A stretch of DNA of 64,000 nt, taken from Minwuiaceae bacterium (GTDB taxonomy: Bacteria; Pseudomonadota; Alphaproteobacteria; Minwuiales; Minwuiaceae). The stretch lies in the NCBI GenBank assembly GCA_028278525.1, contig JANQEE010000006.1, positions 186,001 to 250,000 of the forward strand. Direction: 5' to 3'. This document shows positions 34,948-45,072 of this stretch, piece by piece. Every line of letters starts with the position of its first letter. Within the stretch, counting starts at the first letter, position 1. The translations under genes and the position numbers were made by a program. The notes under the pieces are model-generated. The model was not told where the DNA came from. It did not search any database and worked only from the letters and a program-made list of their open reading frames with translations.

Positions 34948-35859
34948 TCACGCCGCGTCGGCCTGTGCGGTCTCCGTCAGCCATTGGCGGAACGCTCGCG
35001 CGGCGGGACGGCCTCGTTCTCCGGGCAGTCCTACCAGGTGAAACCGTTTCGGAAGTCCAAGGCGAAATTCGAAGGGGGCGACAAGCTGCCCGCTTTCGAT
35101 ATAAGGCCGCACGATCGGCTCCCAGCCCATGCCAACGCCCAAGTCGTTGGTGGCCGCCTGATACATCATGTTGAAATCGTCCAGGTAAATTTGGCGGTCA
35201 GGGGTGACGTCACCGTAGCCTGCTTCGTTCAGCCAATCCTGCCAGACTTGGATCGAATGTTTGCAATGGAGCAAGACCTGCCTTGAAAGACAGGCAGGAT
35301 CGGCGATCCCGCCAACCGTACGAGTCAACGCCTGGGAGCAGACCGGAAAGACCTCGATATCCAGCAGAGGGTCCACGTCCAAACCGGGCCAATCGCCGGT
35401 GCAGAGGCGAACGGCGAAATCGAATCCGTCGCGGTCCAGATCGACATACCGGGTGCCGGTCTCCAGTTGCAGCTCGATCTCGGGATGCCGTCGGTAGAAA
35501 TCGCCGAGCCGGGGGACCAGCCAATTGGACGCAAACGACGGCAGCAGACTTATCCGAACCGGGCGCCGCTTTCCGCGCTGTCGAAGGTCGCCGGTGGCCG
35601 CGCGCAAATCGCGGAATGCACAGGCGACTGTGTTGTAGTAGCGCTGTCCGGCGGCGGTAAGCCTAAGCGCATTGCCGGTTCGGTCGAACAGTTTGAGGCC
35701 GAGTTCTTCCTCCAGCGCGCGAATACGGCGGCTTACGGCGGAGGTGGTCAGGTGAAGCTCGTCAGCCGCTGCGGTGAAACTGAGCGTGCGGCCGGCAACC
35801 GCGAAGGCTTCCAGCGATCTGAGTGGGGGTAACCGTCGACCGGCCTTACCGTCGTCCAA
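34948..35859 (-). CDS. LysR-family regulator (GcvA-like subgroup)
   Basis: A 303-residue LTTR. The N-terminal P-P-L-R-S-L-E-A-F-A-V-A-G-R-T-L-S-F-T and L-H-L-T-T-S-A-V-S-R-R-I form matches the GcvA/AmpR subgroup, as does R-L-G-D-F-Y-R-R-H-P-E-I. The start is TTG 35859 with GGGAGG 8 nt upstream. It lies immediately downstream of the amidase pair on the same strand (21 bp), so it may regulate that operon, although a GcvA-type regulator often faces its target. Confidence 0.87.
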   Translation of the reverse strand: MDDGKAGRRLPPLRSLEAFAVAGRTLSFTAAADELHLTTSAVSRRIRALEEELGLKLFDRTGNALRLTAAGQRYYNTVACAFRDLRAATGDLRQRGKRRPVRISLLPSFASNWLVPRLGDFYRRHPEIELQLETGTRYVDLDRDGFDFAVRLCTGDWPGLDVDPLLDIEVFPVCSQALTRTVGGIADPACLSRQVLLHCKHSIQVWQDWLNEAGYGDVTPDRQIYLDDFNMMYQAATNDLGVGMGWEPIVRPYIESGQLVAPFEFRLGLPKRFHLVGLPGERGRPAARAFRQWLTETAQADAA

Positions 35860-35880
35860 CGCTATTGCCTCCCGTTTTGC

Positions 35881-37266
35881 CTAAACCTCCGGCCGCCGGT
35901 CGCGCCAGGGCGTTGCTTTCTCGTAAGCCGCGCCGACCCGCAGCACCGTTTCCTCGTCGAATCGCCGGCCGATGATCTGCATGGAAAGCGGCAGGCCGTC
36001 TTCCGAGAAGCCGTTGCAGAGGCTCAAAGCCGGCAGGCCGGTGACGTTGGCCGGCGTCGACAGCAGCGGCTTTTCGATCAGGTAGAACTTCGGGAAACCC
36101 TCGATCGGTGGGGCTGGTCCGAAGATCGACGCCGTGACCAGCACGTCGTATTTTTCCAGCGCGCGATCCATCTCCAGCGTCAATTGCCGCCGGCGCCGGG
36201 TTGCCTGCACGTAGTCGGGCGCCCCGACCAGCGCACCCAGCATCACGCGGTGGCGGAACATCTCGCCGAAGTCGTGCGGCCGGCTCTGCAGGCCGTCCTG
36301 GTAGAGCGCGAAGGCCTCGGCGACGATCGTGACGATGGCGCTGGCGTGGTAGGCATCCAGCGACGACAGCCGCGCGTCCTCAACGCGGGCGCCGAGCGCC
36401 TCCAACTCGGCGGCTGCCGCGTTCATGGTCGCCGTCACGGCTGGGCTGGTCGCGTCGTCGTCTTCGTAGAAGTGGCGCACCACGCCGACCCTCAGGCCTT
36501 CGATCCCCCGGTCGAGCGACGCCGTGTAGTCCGGGACCGGCAGCTTGGCGGTGGTCTCGTCGCGCGGGTCGTGGCCGGCGATGGCGGCCAGCATGATGGC
36601 GCAGTCCTCGACGGTCCAGGCCATCGGCCCGCAATGGTCCATGGAATAGACCAGCGGAAACACACCGGCGCGGCTCACCCGGCCGTAGGTCGGCTTGATT
36701 CCGGCGATGCCGCAGAACGCCGCCGGCACCCGGATCGAACCGCCGGTGTCGGAGCCGAGCGCGCCGAGGCAAAGCCCGGCGGCGACCGCCGCGGCCGAAC
36801 CGCTGCTGGAGCCGCCGGTAAACCGGCTTACATCCCACGGGTTGCGCGCCGGCGGTTGCGGCAGGTCGAACGACGGCCCGCCGAACGCGAATTCGTGCGT
36901 CGTCAGTTTGCCGGTCAAGACCATGCCGGCCTGTTTCAGGCGCGCGGTGGTCGTCGCGTCAGTCTCCGGCACATGGTCCTGGCGCAGTTTCGACTGTCCC
37001 GTCGTCCGCACCCCGGCGGTCTCGTAAATGTCCTTCAGGGCGATCGGGATGCCGTGCAGTGGTCCGCGATGCTCGCCGCGCATGATGGCGGCTTCCGCCT
37101 CGCGCGCTGTCGCCAACGCTTCGTCCGCCAGCACCAGCACATAGGAATGCAACTGTTCGTCGACCGCGGCGATCCGATCCAGGCAGGCTTGCGTCAGCTC
37201 GACCGGCGACAGCTCCTTGGCCGCGATCCGCCGCGCCGCATCCGCGATGCTCGGGATATCGCTCAT
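35881..37266 (-). CDS. Amidase-signature hydrolase
   Basis: A 461-residue amidase-signature enzyme that hydrolyses a C-N amide bond. The Ser-cisSer-Lys triad is visible: Lys78 in I-A-L-K-D-I, cis-Ser153 in G-G-S-S-S-G-S, and nucleophile Ser177 in G-S-D-T-G-G-S-I-R, with the 24-residue serine spacing seen in malonamidase. Features resemble AtzE/GatA-like amidases rather than true GatA, because no GatB gene is present. The start overlaps the small upstream gene by 4 bp (ATGA), indicating a stoichiometric partner. Confidence 0.9.
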   Translation of the reverse strand: MSDIPSIADAARRIAAKELSPVELTQACLDRIAAVDEQLHSYVLVLADEALATAREAEAAIMRGEHRGPLHGIPIALKDIYETAGVRTTGQSKLRQDHVPETDATTTARLKQAGMVLTGKLTTHEFAFGGPSFDLPQPPARNPWDVSRFTGGSSSGSAAAVAAGLCLGALGSDTGGSIRVPAAFCGIAGIKPTYGRVSRAGVFPLVYSMDHCGPMAWTVEDCAIMLAAIAGHDPRDETTAKLPVPDYTASLDRGIEGLRVGVVRHFYEDDDATSPAVTATMNAAAAELEALGARVEDARLSSLDAYHASAIVTIVAEAFALYQDGLQSRPHDFGEMFRHRVMLGALVGAPDYVQATRRRRQLTLEMDRALEKYDVLVTASIFGPAPPIEGFPKFYLIEKPLLSTPANVTGLPALSLCNGFSEDGLPLSMQIIGRRFDEETVLRVGAAYEKATPWRDRRPEV

Positions 37267-37466
37267 GGCGCATCCTCCGGCGGCACGAACCGATGCGCCG
37301 ATTCGTCAGCAAAGCTCCAGCCGCCGCGCAGCGCGTTGATCCATTTCAGCAGGTGGTCGTAGCCGTAGCGCAGCTCGTCCAGTTCGCCGTCCGGCAGGTC
37401 GATCCCCGCATGCCGCGCCGCCGCCCTGAATTCGTCTACCGTCATCGGCTCGCTTTTCCGGGTCAT
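37263..37466 (-). CDS. Small amidase partner (GatC/AtzG-like)
   Basis: A 67-residue acidic helical protein. The pattern T-V-D-E-F-R-A-A-A-R-H-A-G-I-D-L-P-D-G-E followed by L-R-Y-G-Y-D-H-L-L-K-W-I resembles the two-helix start of GatC and of AtzG-type proteins, which stabilise their amidase partner. ATG 37466 is preceded by GGAGG. Its stop codon overlaps the amidase start, strongly suggesting a complex. The family assignment is by pattern only. Confidence 0.65.
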   Translation of the reverse strand: MTRKSEPMTVDEFRAAARHAGIDLPDGELDELRYGYDHLLKWINALRGGWSFADESAHRFVPPEDAP

Positions 37467-37529
37467 TCCGCAGTCCTCCCTCGTACCTGTCGGCCTATGG
37501 TGGTCCGGCGGCGCGCGGCGCACAAGGCC

Positions 37530-37555
37530 GGCCCGGCGTCACCTGACGCCGGGCC
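37530..37555 (-). terminator. GC-rich hairpin after ribH
   Basis: GGCCCGGCGTC and GACGCCGGGCC form a perfect 11-bp stem with a 4-nt loop, about 8 bp after the ribH stop on the minus strand. No T-run follows, so it is either a weak terminator or a 3' end stabiliser. Confidence 0.5.
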
Positions 37556-37562
37556 TTGCCCG

Positions 37563-38066
<504 letters not shown>

Positions 38067-38128
38067 CTAGAATCAGGGCGTACGAAACAGCGGCGCGGCC
38101 GCGCGCAGGCAGCCGGAATCGCTACTCC

Positions 38129-38276
38129 GTTCTCTTCCATCCGGACTGTAACCGTCGGCTTCGGAGTTGCACCGAATCTGCTGACCCCTTCGGACCGGGA
38201 GCCCGAAGGGCGCTCGCGGGCTCAAGCGATTTCTCGCTTTCACCGCCGGTGGGGACTTCCACCCCGCCCCGAGAAC
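38129..38276 (-). promoter_or_regulatory. FMN riboswitch (RFN element)
   Basis: The minus strand carries the RFN consensus: TCGGGGCGGGGTGGAAGTCC, then CACCGGCGGT, an AGCCCGCGAGCG arm, GGTCAGCAGATTCGGTGCAA, GCCGACGGTTACAGTCCGGA and TGGAAGAGAA. All core strands of the six-helix junction are recognisable. It lies 87-234 nt upstream of the ribH start and should repress ribH when FMN is plentiful. The rest of the 38043-38402 gap holds only the ribH leader and the start region of the divergent lactonase gene. Confidence 0.97.
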
Positions 38277-38402
38277 GTGCCCGCCAACCGGCGGACGGAC
38301 CTATTTTACGGCCGTAGATAATGCTTGTCGACGGCACTCGATTTGGGCGGCTCGTCGCCGTAGCATGCGGGTCGGGCGTCGGAGGCGAAAAGGAGATTTG
38401 CC

Positions 38403-39320
<918 letters not shown>

Positions 39321-39455
39321 TGCCGCGACGATCCGTCTCGGGCCCAGGGCCGAAAGCAAGCTCGGCATGCCGCTGGAGGAACTGCGGCTCATGCGCGCGG
39401 AACGATAAGGAGTCCGTATTGTCGACTGCTCGTCCAGCCGATGCCATGCCGCCCG

Positions 39456-39501
39456 AAAACCAAGACGGCGGCTCCGATTTCTCGAAACCGCCGTTGGTTT
39501 T
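39456..39501. terminator. Bidirectional terminator between convergent genes
   Basis: AAAACCAAGACGGCGG pairs with CCGCCGTTGGTTTT around a 16-nt loop, with A-rich and T-rich ends giving a T-run on both strands. It lies between the stops of the lactonase (39320) and the second PEP-CTERM gene (39537). Confidence 0.8.
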
Positions 39502-39536
39502 CGGCAGTCTGCCGTATTCGCGTGAAAGTGGGGCGC

Positions 39537-40160
39537 TTAAGCCGTCTTGAAACGGCGGCGATAGCAGCCGAGCGCCACGAGGCTGAGACCCAGCAGGCCG
39601 AGCGCGCCGGGTGCCGGAACATCCCCCCGATCGATCGGTTCGACCGTCAGCTTGATCACCATGTCGTCGTGGTTGTCGTCGGGGCCGTTTTTTCCGCCGC
39701 CGTCGTCCAGCGCGATATAGACCTGGTTCGCAGCCAGACCGCCGCCGCTGGTGACGACGCCGAAGTTCGGCGGCGTGTCGAACGGGTTGTTCGCGCCGTT
39801 GGCCACGCTGGTCGCCAGGTCGATCACCATGAAGCTGAAATCCAGCAGTCCTGCCAGGACGTTACCCATGAGGCTGTCGCCGGCGGAGACGGCCGTGGTA
39901 TCGAAGCTGCCGAACGGCGTGTCGAAAATATTCTGGAATTTTGCGTCTTTGCCCACGTACTCGTAGGTGACTTTGCTTGCTTGGTCGACCGAGAGGTTGA
40001 CGCCGAAAAGCATCGTCAGGCCGGCTGGCAATACATCGTTATAGGCAGGTATCGCCTGAGACGATGTCTCAGGACTGATAATCAGTCCCGCGTTGGCCGA
40101 ACCGACCGGCATCGCCACCGCGCCGGCAAATACGGTCGCGATCGCTAGGAACTTACGCAT
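39537..40160 (-). CDS. PEP-CTERM-like secreted protein
   Basis: A 207-residue exported protein. The signal peptide (K-F-L-A-I-A-T-V-F-A-G-A-V-A, cleavage after S-A-N-A) leads to a beta-rich body. The tail reads V-P-A-P-G-A, hydrophobic L-G-L-L-G-L-S-L-V-A-L-G, then Y-R-R-R-F-K. The first motif is V-P-A-P where the canonical PEP-CTERM has V-P-E-P, a frequent variant. GGAGG stands 8 nt before ATG 40160. No sigma-54 site was found upstream; a sigma-70-like TTGACG lies about 70 bp before the start, so it seems regulated differently from the copy at 7811. Confidence 0.78.
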   Translation of the reverse strand: MRKFLAIATVFAGAVAMPVGSANAGLIISPETSSQAIPAYNDVLPAGLTMLFGVNLSVDQASKVTYEYVGKDAKFQNIFDTPFGSFDTTAVSAGDSLMGNVLAGLLDFSFMVIDLATSVANGANNPFDTPPNFGVVTSGGGLAANQVYIALDDGGGKNGPDDNHDDMVIKLTVEPIDRGDVPAPGALGLLGLSLVALGCYRRRFKTA

Positions 40161-40457
40161 GTCTCTTACCTCCAAGCTACTCAATACGTGAGCGCAGTCA
40201 GACCCTCGCTACCTACCTATTCAACCGAAAATGGTTAACGTCAAGTTACAAAATGAAGATACCGCGATCTCTGCGACTCTGTGTCGCAAATTTGTCGCAA
40301 ATGGTCCGGAAATCCAGCTTTTTGAGTGGTTCGTTTTGATCTACGTACTGCCGACAGATGGTGGACAACCGAATCAATTGGCCAGATGGGGTGCACCGGT
40401 TGACCGCGCCGCCTGCCGCTCGCACTATCTGGGCATGACGATAAATTGGTGTTTCCC

Positions 40458-41675
40458 ATGACTCGCGCCTTCGACGGTATCCGAGTAATTGATTTCTCGC
40501 AGGTTCTGGCCGGGCCATACGCGACCGCACAGTTGGCACTGCTCGGCGCGGAGGTGATCAAGATAGAGCAGCCGGGCAAGGGCGATCAGACCCGCCAGCT
40601 CATGACGGAACCGCGCTTCGCCGATATCGGCATGGCGCCGACCTACCTGGCGGCCAATGCCGGTAAGCGGTCGATCACCCTTGACCTGAAGAAGCCGGCG
40701 GCGGCGGAGGTCGTGCATCGCCTGGTGCGTGGCGGTGACGTGGTGGTGCAGAACTTCAAGGCCGGCGTGATCGATCGGCTCGGTTTCGGCTATGAAGCAC
40801 TGAAGTCGATCAACCCGTCGTTGATATACTGCTCCATTTCCGGCTACGGGCAGCAGGGGCCGAAGGCTGGCGCGGCCGCCTATGACGGTGCGGTGCAGGC
40901 GGCGTCCGGCATGATGTCGATCACCGGTCATCCGGAAACCGGCCCGGCCCGCGCCGGCTTCACGGCGGTTGATTTCGCCACCGGCACCACGGCCGCCTTC
41001 GCCATTACCGCCGCTTTGCTGCGCCGGGAGAAGACTGGAGAAGGCCAGTTCCTGGATGTCGCCATGTTCGACACGGCGCTCAACTTCATCTCATCGCAGG
41101 CGGTCAGTTATATGATCGAGGGCAGCGTGCCGCCGCTTCGCGGCAACCGCTCGCCGACCGGCCAGCCGACCGGTGACGTGTTTCCCACCGCCGACGGCTA
41201 CCTGCAGATCACGGCGCTGACCGACGATCAGGTGCGAAAGCTGTGCGAGGCGGTCGGCCGGCCGGACCTGCCCGACGATCCGCGTTTCGCCAATGCGGAT
41301 GCGCGGCGCGAAAACGGCGATGCCATGCGGGCCGCGCTGGTCGAATCCCTTGCCAACGCCGGTACTGCGGACTGGGAAGCGCGCTTCGCCGCCGTCGCCC
41401 TGCCGTTCGCCCGCGTCGCCACCATCCCGGAGGCGCTGAAGGAACCGCAGCTTAATCATCGCAATACTTTGATGTCAGTGCCGACACCGGCGATCATGGG
41501 CCCGGATTTCGGCGACCGTCTTACCCTCATCAATGCCGGTTTCAGTGCCGGCGAGGACGGCCCCGGCGTCGACAAGGCCCCGCCGGCGCTTGGCGAGCAT
41601 ACGGACGAAGTGCTTGCCGAAATCGGCTACGATTTGACGGACATCACAGCCTTGCGCGAGGCGGGCGTGGTTTAA
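40458..41675 (+). CDS. Family III CoA-transferase (CaiB/BaiF)
   Basis: A 405-residue class III CoA-transferase, which moves CoA between carboxylic acids. The N-terminus G-I-R-V-I-D-F-S-Q-V-L-A-G-P-Y-A-T and L-G-A-E-V-I-K-I-E is diagnostic. Other family landmarks are N-A-G-K-R-S-I-T-L-D-L-K, S-G-Y-G-Q-Q-G-P and V-A-M-F-D-T-A-L. ATG 40458 is the family-typical start, though no clear ribosome-binding site is present. The 297-bp gap before it carries a direct repeat GTCGCAAAT-N2-GTCGCAAAT-like element near 40282-40301 and no gene. Substrate unknown. Confidence 0.92.
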   Translation: MTRAFDGIRVIDFSQVLAGPYATAQLALLGAEVIKIEQPGKGDQTRQLMTEPRFADIGMAPTYLAANAGKRSITLDLKKPAAAEVVHRLVRGGDVVVQNFKAGVIDRLGFGYEALKSINPSLIYCSISGYGQQGPKAGAAAYDGAVQAASGMMSITGHPETGPARAGFTAVDFATGTTAAFAITAALLRREKTGEGQFLDVAMFDTALNFISSQAVSYMIEGSVPPLRGNRSPTGQPTGDVFPTADGYLQITALTDDQVRKLCEAVGRPDLPDDPRFANADARRENGDAMRAALVESLANAGTADWEARFAAVALPFARVATIPEALKEPQLNHRNTLMSVPTPAIMGPDFGDRLTLINAGFSAGEDGPGVDKAPPALGEHTDEVLAEIGYDLTDITALREAGVV

Positions 41676-41721
41676 CGGCGTTCAAGGGTTCTTATCTCAT
41701 CTGAACCGGAGCGCATTCGAC

Positions 41722-42471
41722 ATGATGAAACGGATTTCGGTTACCGGCGGTTTGGTGCTGACAGCGGCGTTGCTGGCCGGCTGCGCAACGTCAACCTCGA
41801 CCTATGACGAGCAGCATGCCTCTTTCCTCGCGCCGGACGCAGGCTACCTCTCTCTCACCGCGCAGGAATTCCGCAGCGAGCCGAGACGCCGCGTCGTGTT
41901 CGACGAGGCCTGGCAGCGCGAGGAATATGCTTTGTACCGCGGTTTCGGAGCCCAGGCCGAGCTGTTCTATTCGGAGGCCGCCGCCGGCACCATCGCGCTT
42001 GAATACGGCGATCCCCTGACGCGCTCGATCGACCGTTGGAACATCAATCGGGGCCAGGACAAACAATGGGGCGCCGAGGGCCGCGTCTACAGCGCGCTTG
42101 GCGACGTGTTCTATCGCACCTACCGCCTGCCCGCGCTTGACCGGGCCTGCGCCGGTTTTTCAGCCGAATGGGACTACCGTGCCGACGATCCGTTCACCCG
42201 CCCCAGCAGGGTGATGTTCGGCTACTACTGCGCGGCGCCCGGCGCGCCTTTGGCGGAGGAGGAAATCGAGCGGTTGATCGCCAGCATTCGCGTCGACCAG
42301 CCGCGCCGGCCAGACTCCGGTAAGATCGCGAACGGGGATACGAACGGCCACGCCGCCGCGTTGCGCGTCGCGCGCGGCCCGTCGCCGAAAGCCGAAACCG
42401 GCCTGCCGGATTTCCCGTTCTATCTGGCCCGCTACTACAACGACTACGGCGGCAACAACCGGCAGAACTGA
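41722..42471 (+). CDS. Lipoprotein of unknown function
   Basis: A 249-residue protein with a type II signal peptide ending in lipobox L-L-A-G-C, so the mature protein begins at a lipidated Cys near residue 21. The body contains W-N-I-N-R-G-Q-D-K-Q-W-G and two further Cys (R-A-C-A-G-F, Y-Y-C-A) that could form a disulfide. No family recognised. It lies 46 bp after the CoA-transferase gene and is convergent with the flavoprotein gene. Confidence 0.8.
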   Translation: MMKRISVTGGLVLTAALLAGCATSTSTYDEQHASFLAPDAGYLSLTAQEFRSEPRRRVVFDEAWQREEYALYRGFGAQAELFYSEAAAGTIALEYGDPLTRSIDRWNINRGQDKQWGAEGRVYSALGDVFYRTYRLPALDRACAGFSAEWDYRADDPFTRPSRVMFGYYCAAPGAPLAEEEIERLIASIRVDQPRRPDSGKIANGDTNGHAAALRVARGPSPKAETGLPDFPFYLARYYNDYGGNNRQN

Positions 42472-42482
42472 CCGCCGGGGCG

Positions 42483-44036
42483 TCAGGTTGCCAGCCCGAT
42501 CCGCTTGATAAAGCCGTTGGCGAAAACGTTTCGCACCGCCGGGCTTTCCAGTAGCGTCTCGCGGCTGTCGATCCAAGTGTCGACGTTCGCGCCGTACATG
42601 GTTCTCACTCGAGCCTTGGTCATGAACGAATTGATCTTGCCCCAATGCATCGTGAATGGGATGCCGGCCTGCTCCAGCCGGCCCCAGACCTCGTTCACAT
42701 ATTTCTGAGATTGCGGCGTGAACAGGCCGTCGATCTCCAGCACGCAGGTCGGCTCGTACTTCGTGAAGCCGAGCAGCGCCTTGGTTCCTTTGACGAACCT
42801 GAGCGTGATCAGCATCGGCAGGATCCTGCCGAAGTTGGCGTAGGTCTCCAGGGCGATGTTCAACACATCCAGGGCGTTGGATAACGGCACGCCGACGCCC
42901 GACGCGAAGACCTTGCCCGTTGTCTTCTCGCCGCGGAACAGGTCTCGGATGGCGCCGGTCACCTCGTAGGGCGCCAGTTGATCTTCGACCTGCATGTTGA
43001 TCAGCGGCTTGACCGCCGGGCCGAGCTCGCTCGGCAGAATGTCCAGCAGGCCGCCCATCACCTCAAGGCCGGACGCGCCAGGCCCCGCCGCGCCATCGTC
43101 CCAGTCCGGCGGCTGGTAGCTTTGAGTCCAGGGCCGCTCGAACATCAGCAGGACCGAGGCTTTTTTCGCGGGAATGGCGTCGTTCGGATTGATCGTTGCC
43201 TGGAAGTGGTAGAGCTTCGACGCCGGTTTGGGCAACGTCAGCCCGGAGAAGTCCAGCGTCGTGATCGCCTTGCGTAAGCCGGGGTTGAATTTGCGGTCCG
43301 ACCGGTAGGCATCCAGCAGGAACAGATCGCGCGCCTCGATCATCAGGCCGTGGATGATTCCGAACGACCCGAAACTCACCAGGGCCGCATCGAACAGCGT
43401 GTCGTCGCGGATCAGCTCCGCGCCCAGCGCCTTGGCGAAGCTCGGCCTGGTGACCGGGTGCGACGCGCGTTCCAGATAAACGTGTTTCTTCGGCCCGGTA
43501 ACCAGGTGGATGCCGACGACGAAGTCCTGGGTCGCGCCGAACTTGAACGCCGATCCATGGGTGCCGGTGGAGATGACGCCCGGCAGCGTCTGGCCATTGT
43601 TGGAGCCCGAGGCCTTGAGCGACAGGCCGTCCTGAAACAGCACGCGATTGATCTCCGCGATCGCATAACCGCATTCCAGGAAGCGCAGCTTCGTCCGATC
43701 GCTCGCATAGTTCGGCGAGATCTGGCTGGCCGGCAGCGTGAAGCGGATCCTGAGCGCCTTGGTGCTGACCAGCCGGTGCTCCGACACCGCCACCTTGCTC
43801 AACGACCAGGAACTGCCGAAGGCGCGGAGCGTCTTCTTCTCCTTGACCGCCTGGGCGATCAGGCCCTGCAGCTCCTGCGTCGCCGCGTTGTAGGCCTTCA
43901 GCAGCGCGGCCGAGTTGTTCGGCGGGTGATGCACCTGGAACGAATGCAGGCCCTCGATCTTCTGTTTGTAGGTCTGGTGCCGGCCGGTCCAGGACTCCCG
44001 CGGCGTGAACAACGACCGTTTCGGTGGGTTCGGCAT
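42483..44036 (-). CDS. FAD-linked aldonolactone-oxidase-like protein
   Basis: A 517-residue VAO/PCMH-type flavoprotein. The FAD domain shows R-A-F-G-S-S-W-S near residues 71-78, L-K-A-S-G-S-N-N-G-Q-T-L-P-G and T-G-T-H-G-S near 155-160, typical of aldonolactone and cholesterol-oxidase-like enzymes. The C-terminal part has H-W-G-K, matching the H-W-(G/A)-K motif of L-gulono/D-arabinono-lactone oxidases near the substrate site. ATG 44036 has GAAGGA upstream. It lies 4 bp after the stop of the Bor-like lipoprotein gene, so they form an operon. Confidence 0.82.
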   Translation of the reverse strand: MPNPPKRSLFTPRESWTGRHQTYKQKIEGLHSFQVHHPPNNSAALLKAYNAATQELQGLIAQAVKEKKTLRAFGSSWSLSKVAVSEHRLVSTKALRIRFTLPASQISPNYASDRTKLRFLECGYAIAEINRVLFQDGLSLKASGSNNGQTLPGVISTGTHGSAFKFGATQDFVVGIHLVTGPKKHVYLERASHPVTRPSFAKALGAELIRDDTLFDAALVSFGSFGIIHGLMIEARDLFLLDAYRSDRKFNPGLRKAITTLDFSGLTLPKPASKLYHFQATINPNDAIPAKKASVLLMFERPWTQSYQPPDWDDGAAGPGASGLEVMGGLLDILPSELGPAVKPLINMQVEDQLAPYEVTGAIRDLFRGEKTTGKVFASGVGVPLSNALDVLNIALETYANFGRILPMLITLRFVKGTKALLGFTKYEPTCVLEIDGLFTPQSQKYVNEVWGRLEQAGIPFTMHWGKINSFMTKARVRTMYGANVDTWIDSRETLLESPAVRNVFANGFIKRIGLAT

Positions 44037-44040
44037 GGGA

Positions 44041-44376
44041 TCAGTCCTTCGCTTCGGGGAAGCTGCCGCCGTCGCCCTGCGGCGCCCGGCATCGGTACTC
44101 GACTGCCGCCGGCATCCAAATGCCAAGGGTCAGCACACTGGCCAGGTCATGCAGATAGGTGCGTTTGACGACCACATCGTTCAGCCCGCCGTCGCAATCG
44201 GCGCTGATTACCTGCGGGTCCTGCACCAGCCCCCAGAAAAACGCCTGCGGCGCTTCGGTTTCGTAGGTCTGTTCCAACGGGTCTGAATCCGGCGTTCGAA
44301 CCTGATAGGTCGCGCAGCCTTGCGCGACAGTCAGACTCGCCAGCAGGGCGACAACGCAACCGATCCGGTTTTTCAT
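44041..44376 (-). CDS. Bor-family lipoprotein-like protein
   Basis: A 111-residue protein with an N-terminal signal ending A-Q-G-C, an imperfect lipobox. The mature part follows the lambda Bor/Iss pattern: Q-A-F-F-W-G-L-V, a Cys-containing strand S-A-D-C-D-G-G-L-N-D-V-V-V, then L-T-L-G-I-W-M-P-A-A-V-E-Y-R-C. Bor matches position by position (H-H-F-F, C-G-G-A-E-N-V-V, I-T-L-G-I-Y-T-P). Bor is an outer-membrane lipoprotein of phage origin linked to serum resistance; here there is no phage context. It precedes the flavoprotein gene by 4 bp. Confidence 0.78.
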   Translation of the reverse strand: MKNRIGCVVALLASLTVAQGCATYQVRTPDSDPLEQTYETEAPQAFFWGLVQDPQVISADCDGGLNDVVVKRTYLHDLASVLTLGIWMPAAVEYRCRAPQGDGGSFPEAKD

Positions 44377-44491
44377 TATCCGTACCCCTCGATAGTGACG
44401 GTGCCACGTTAGCCTGCATTCGATTCGGCCAGGAGAAGTATGGGTATTGTCACACAAAGCCCACAGTCGGCCGGCGCCGGCCCGTCGTGGT

Positions 44492-45049
44492 CTATAGCCT
44501 GAAGGCTTGTTTTATCCGTTCGGCGCAGGCCATGGGGTCGGCGTTGCCGCTGTCGACCTCAAGGTCGTATTCGATGCCCCGGTGAATGCGATCGTATTGC
44601 CACCGCGCCAGCCCGATCAGCCGGTCGCCTCGCTCACGCTCGCGGGTTTCCAGCACCTCCAGCGGCGCGAACACGCCCACCATATGGACCTCGAACGGTG
44701 CCAGGAGCGCCGCGTATTCGGCCGCCTCGCTTTGCGTGACGACGTCGTCGACGATCAGGTTATTGCCCTTGTCGGCCATGGCGGCGATGGCATGTCGCAT
44801 CCCGCGGAGCGTCTTCTCGCCAACCGGCCCGACCCGGATAACGACCAGCGTTTTGCCGTTTTCGTGGACGGTTTCGTAACCGACCCCGTCCGGATGATCC
44901 TGGTAGGCGTCGGGCAGCATCTCCAGGAAGCTGTCCATCTGGACGTGCAGGAACGGCTCGCTCGTTATCGTCTGCAGCGCTTTGGCTATGGAACTTTTGC
45001 CCGCGCTGCCGACGCCGTTGAGAAGGATAACTTTGGCGGCCGATTCCAA
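44492..45049 (-). CDS. Chloramphenicol-phosphotransferase-like P-loop kinase
   Basis: A 185-residue P-loop protein. V-I-L-L-N-G-V-G-S-A-G-K-S-S (Walker A at 12-19) followed by I-A-K-A-L-Q and F-L-H-V-Q-M-D-S-F-L is typical of the chloramphenicol 3-O-phosphotransferase family. N-L-I-V-D-D-V-V and R-E-R-E-R-G-D-R complete it. Most members are uncharacterised small-molecule kinases, so antibiotic resistance should not be assumed. The start is TTG 45049; no upstream ATG fits. Confidence 0.8.
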   Translation of the reverse strand: MESAAKVILLNGVGSAGKSSIAKALQTITSEPFLHVQMDSFLEMLPDAYQDHPDGVGYETVHENGKTLVVIRVGPVGEKTLRGMRHAIAAMADKGNNLIVDDVVTQSEAAEYAALLAPFEVHMVGVFAPLEVLETRERERGDRLIGLARWQYDRIHRGIEYDLEVDSGNADPMACAERIKQAFRL

Positions 45050-45072
45050 GCTGCACCGTCCAGACTTGCGCT

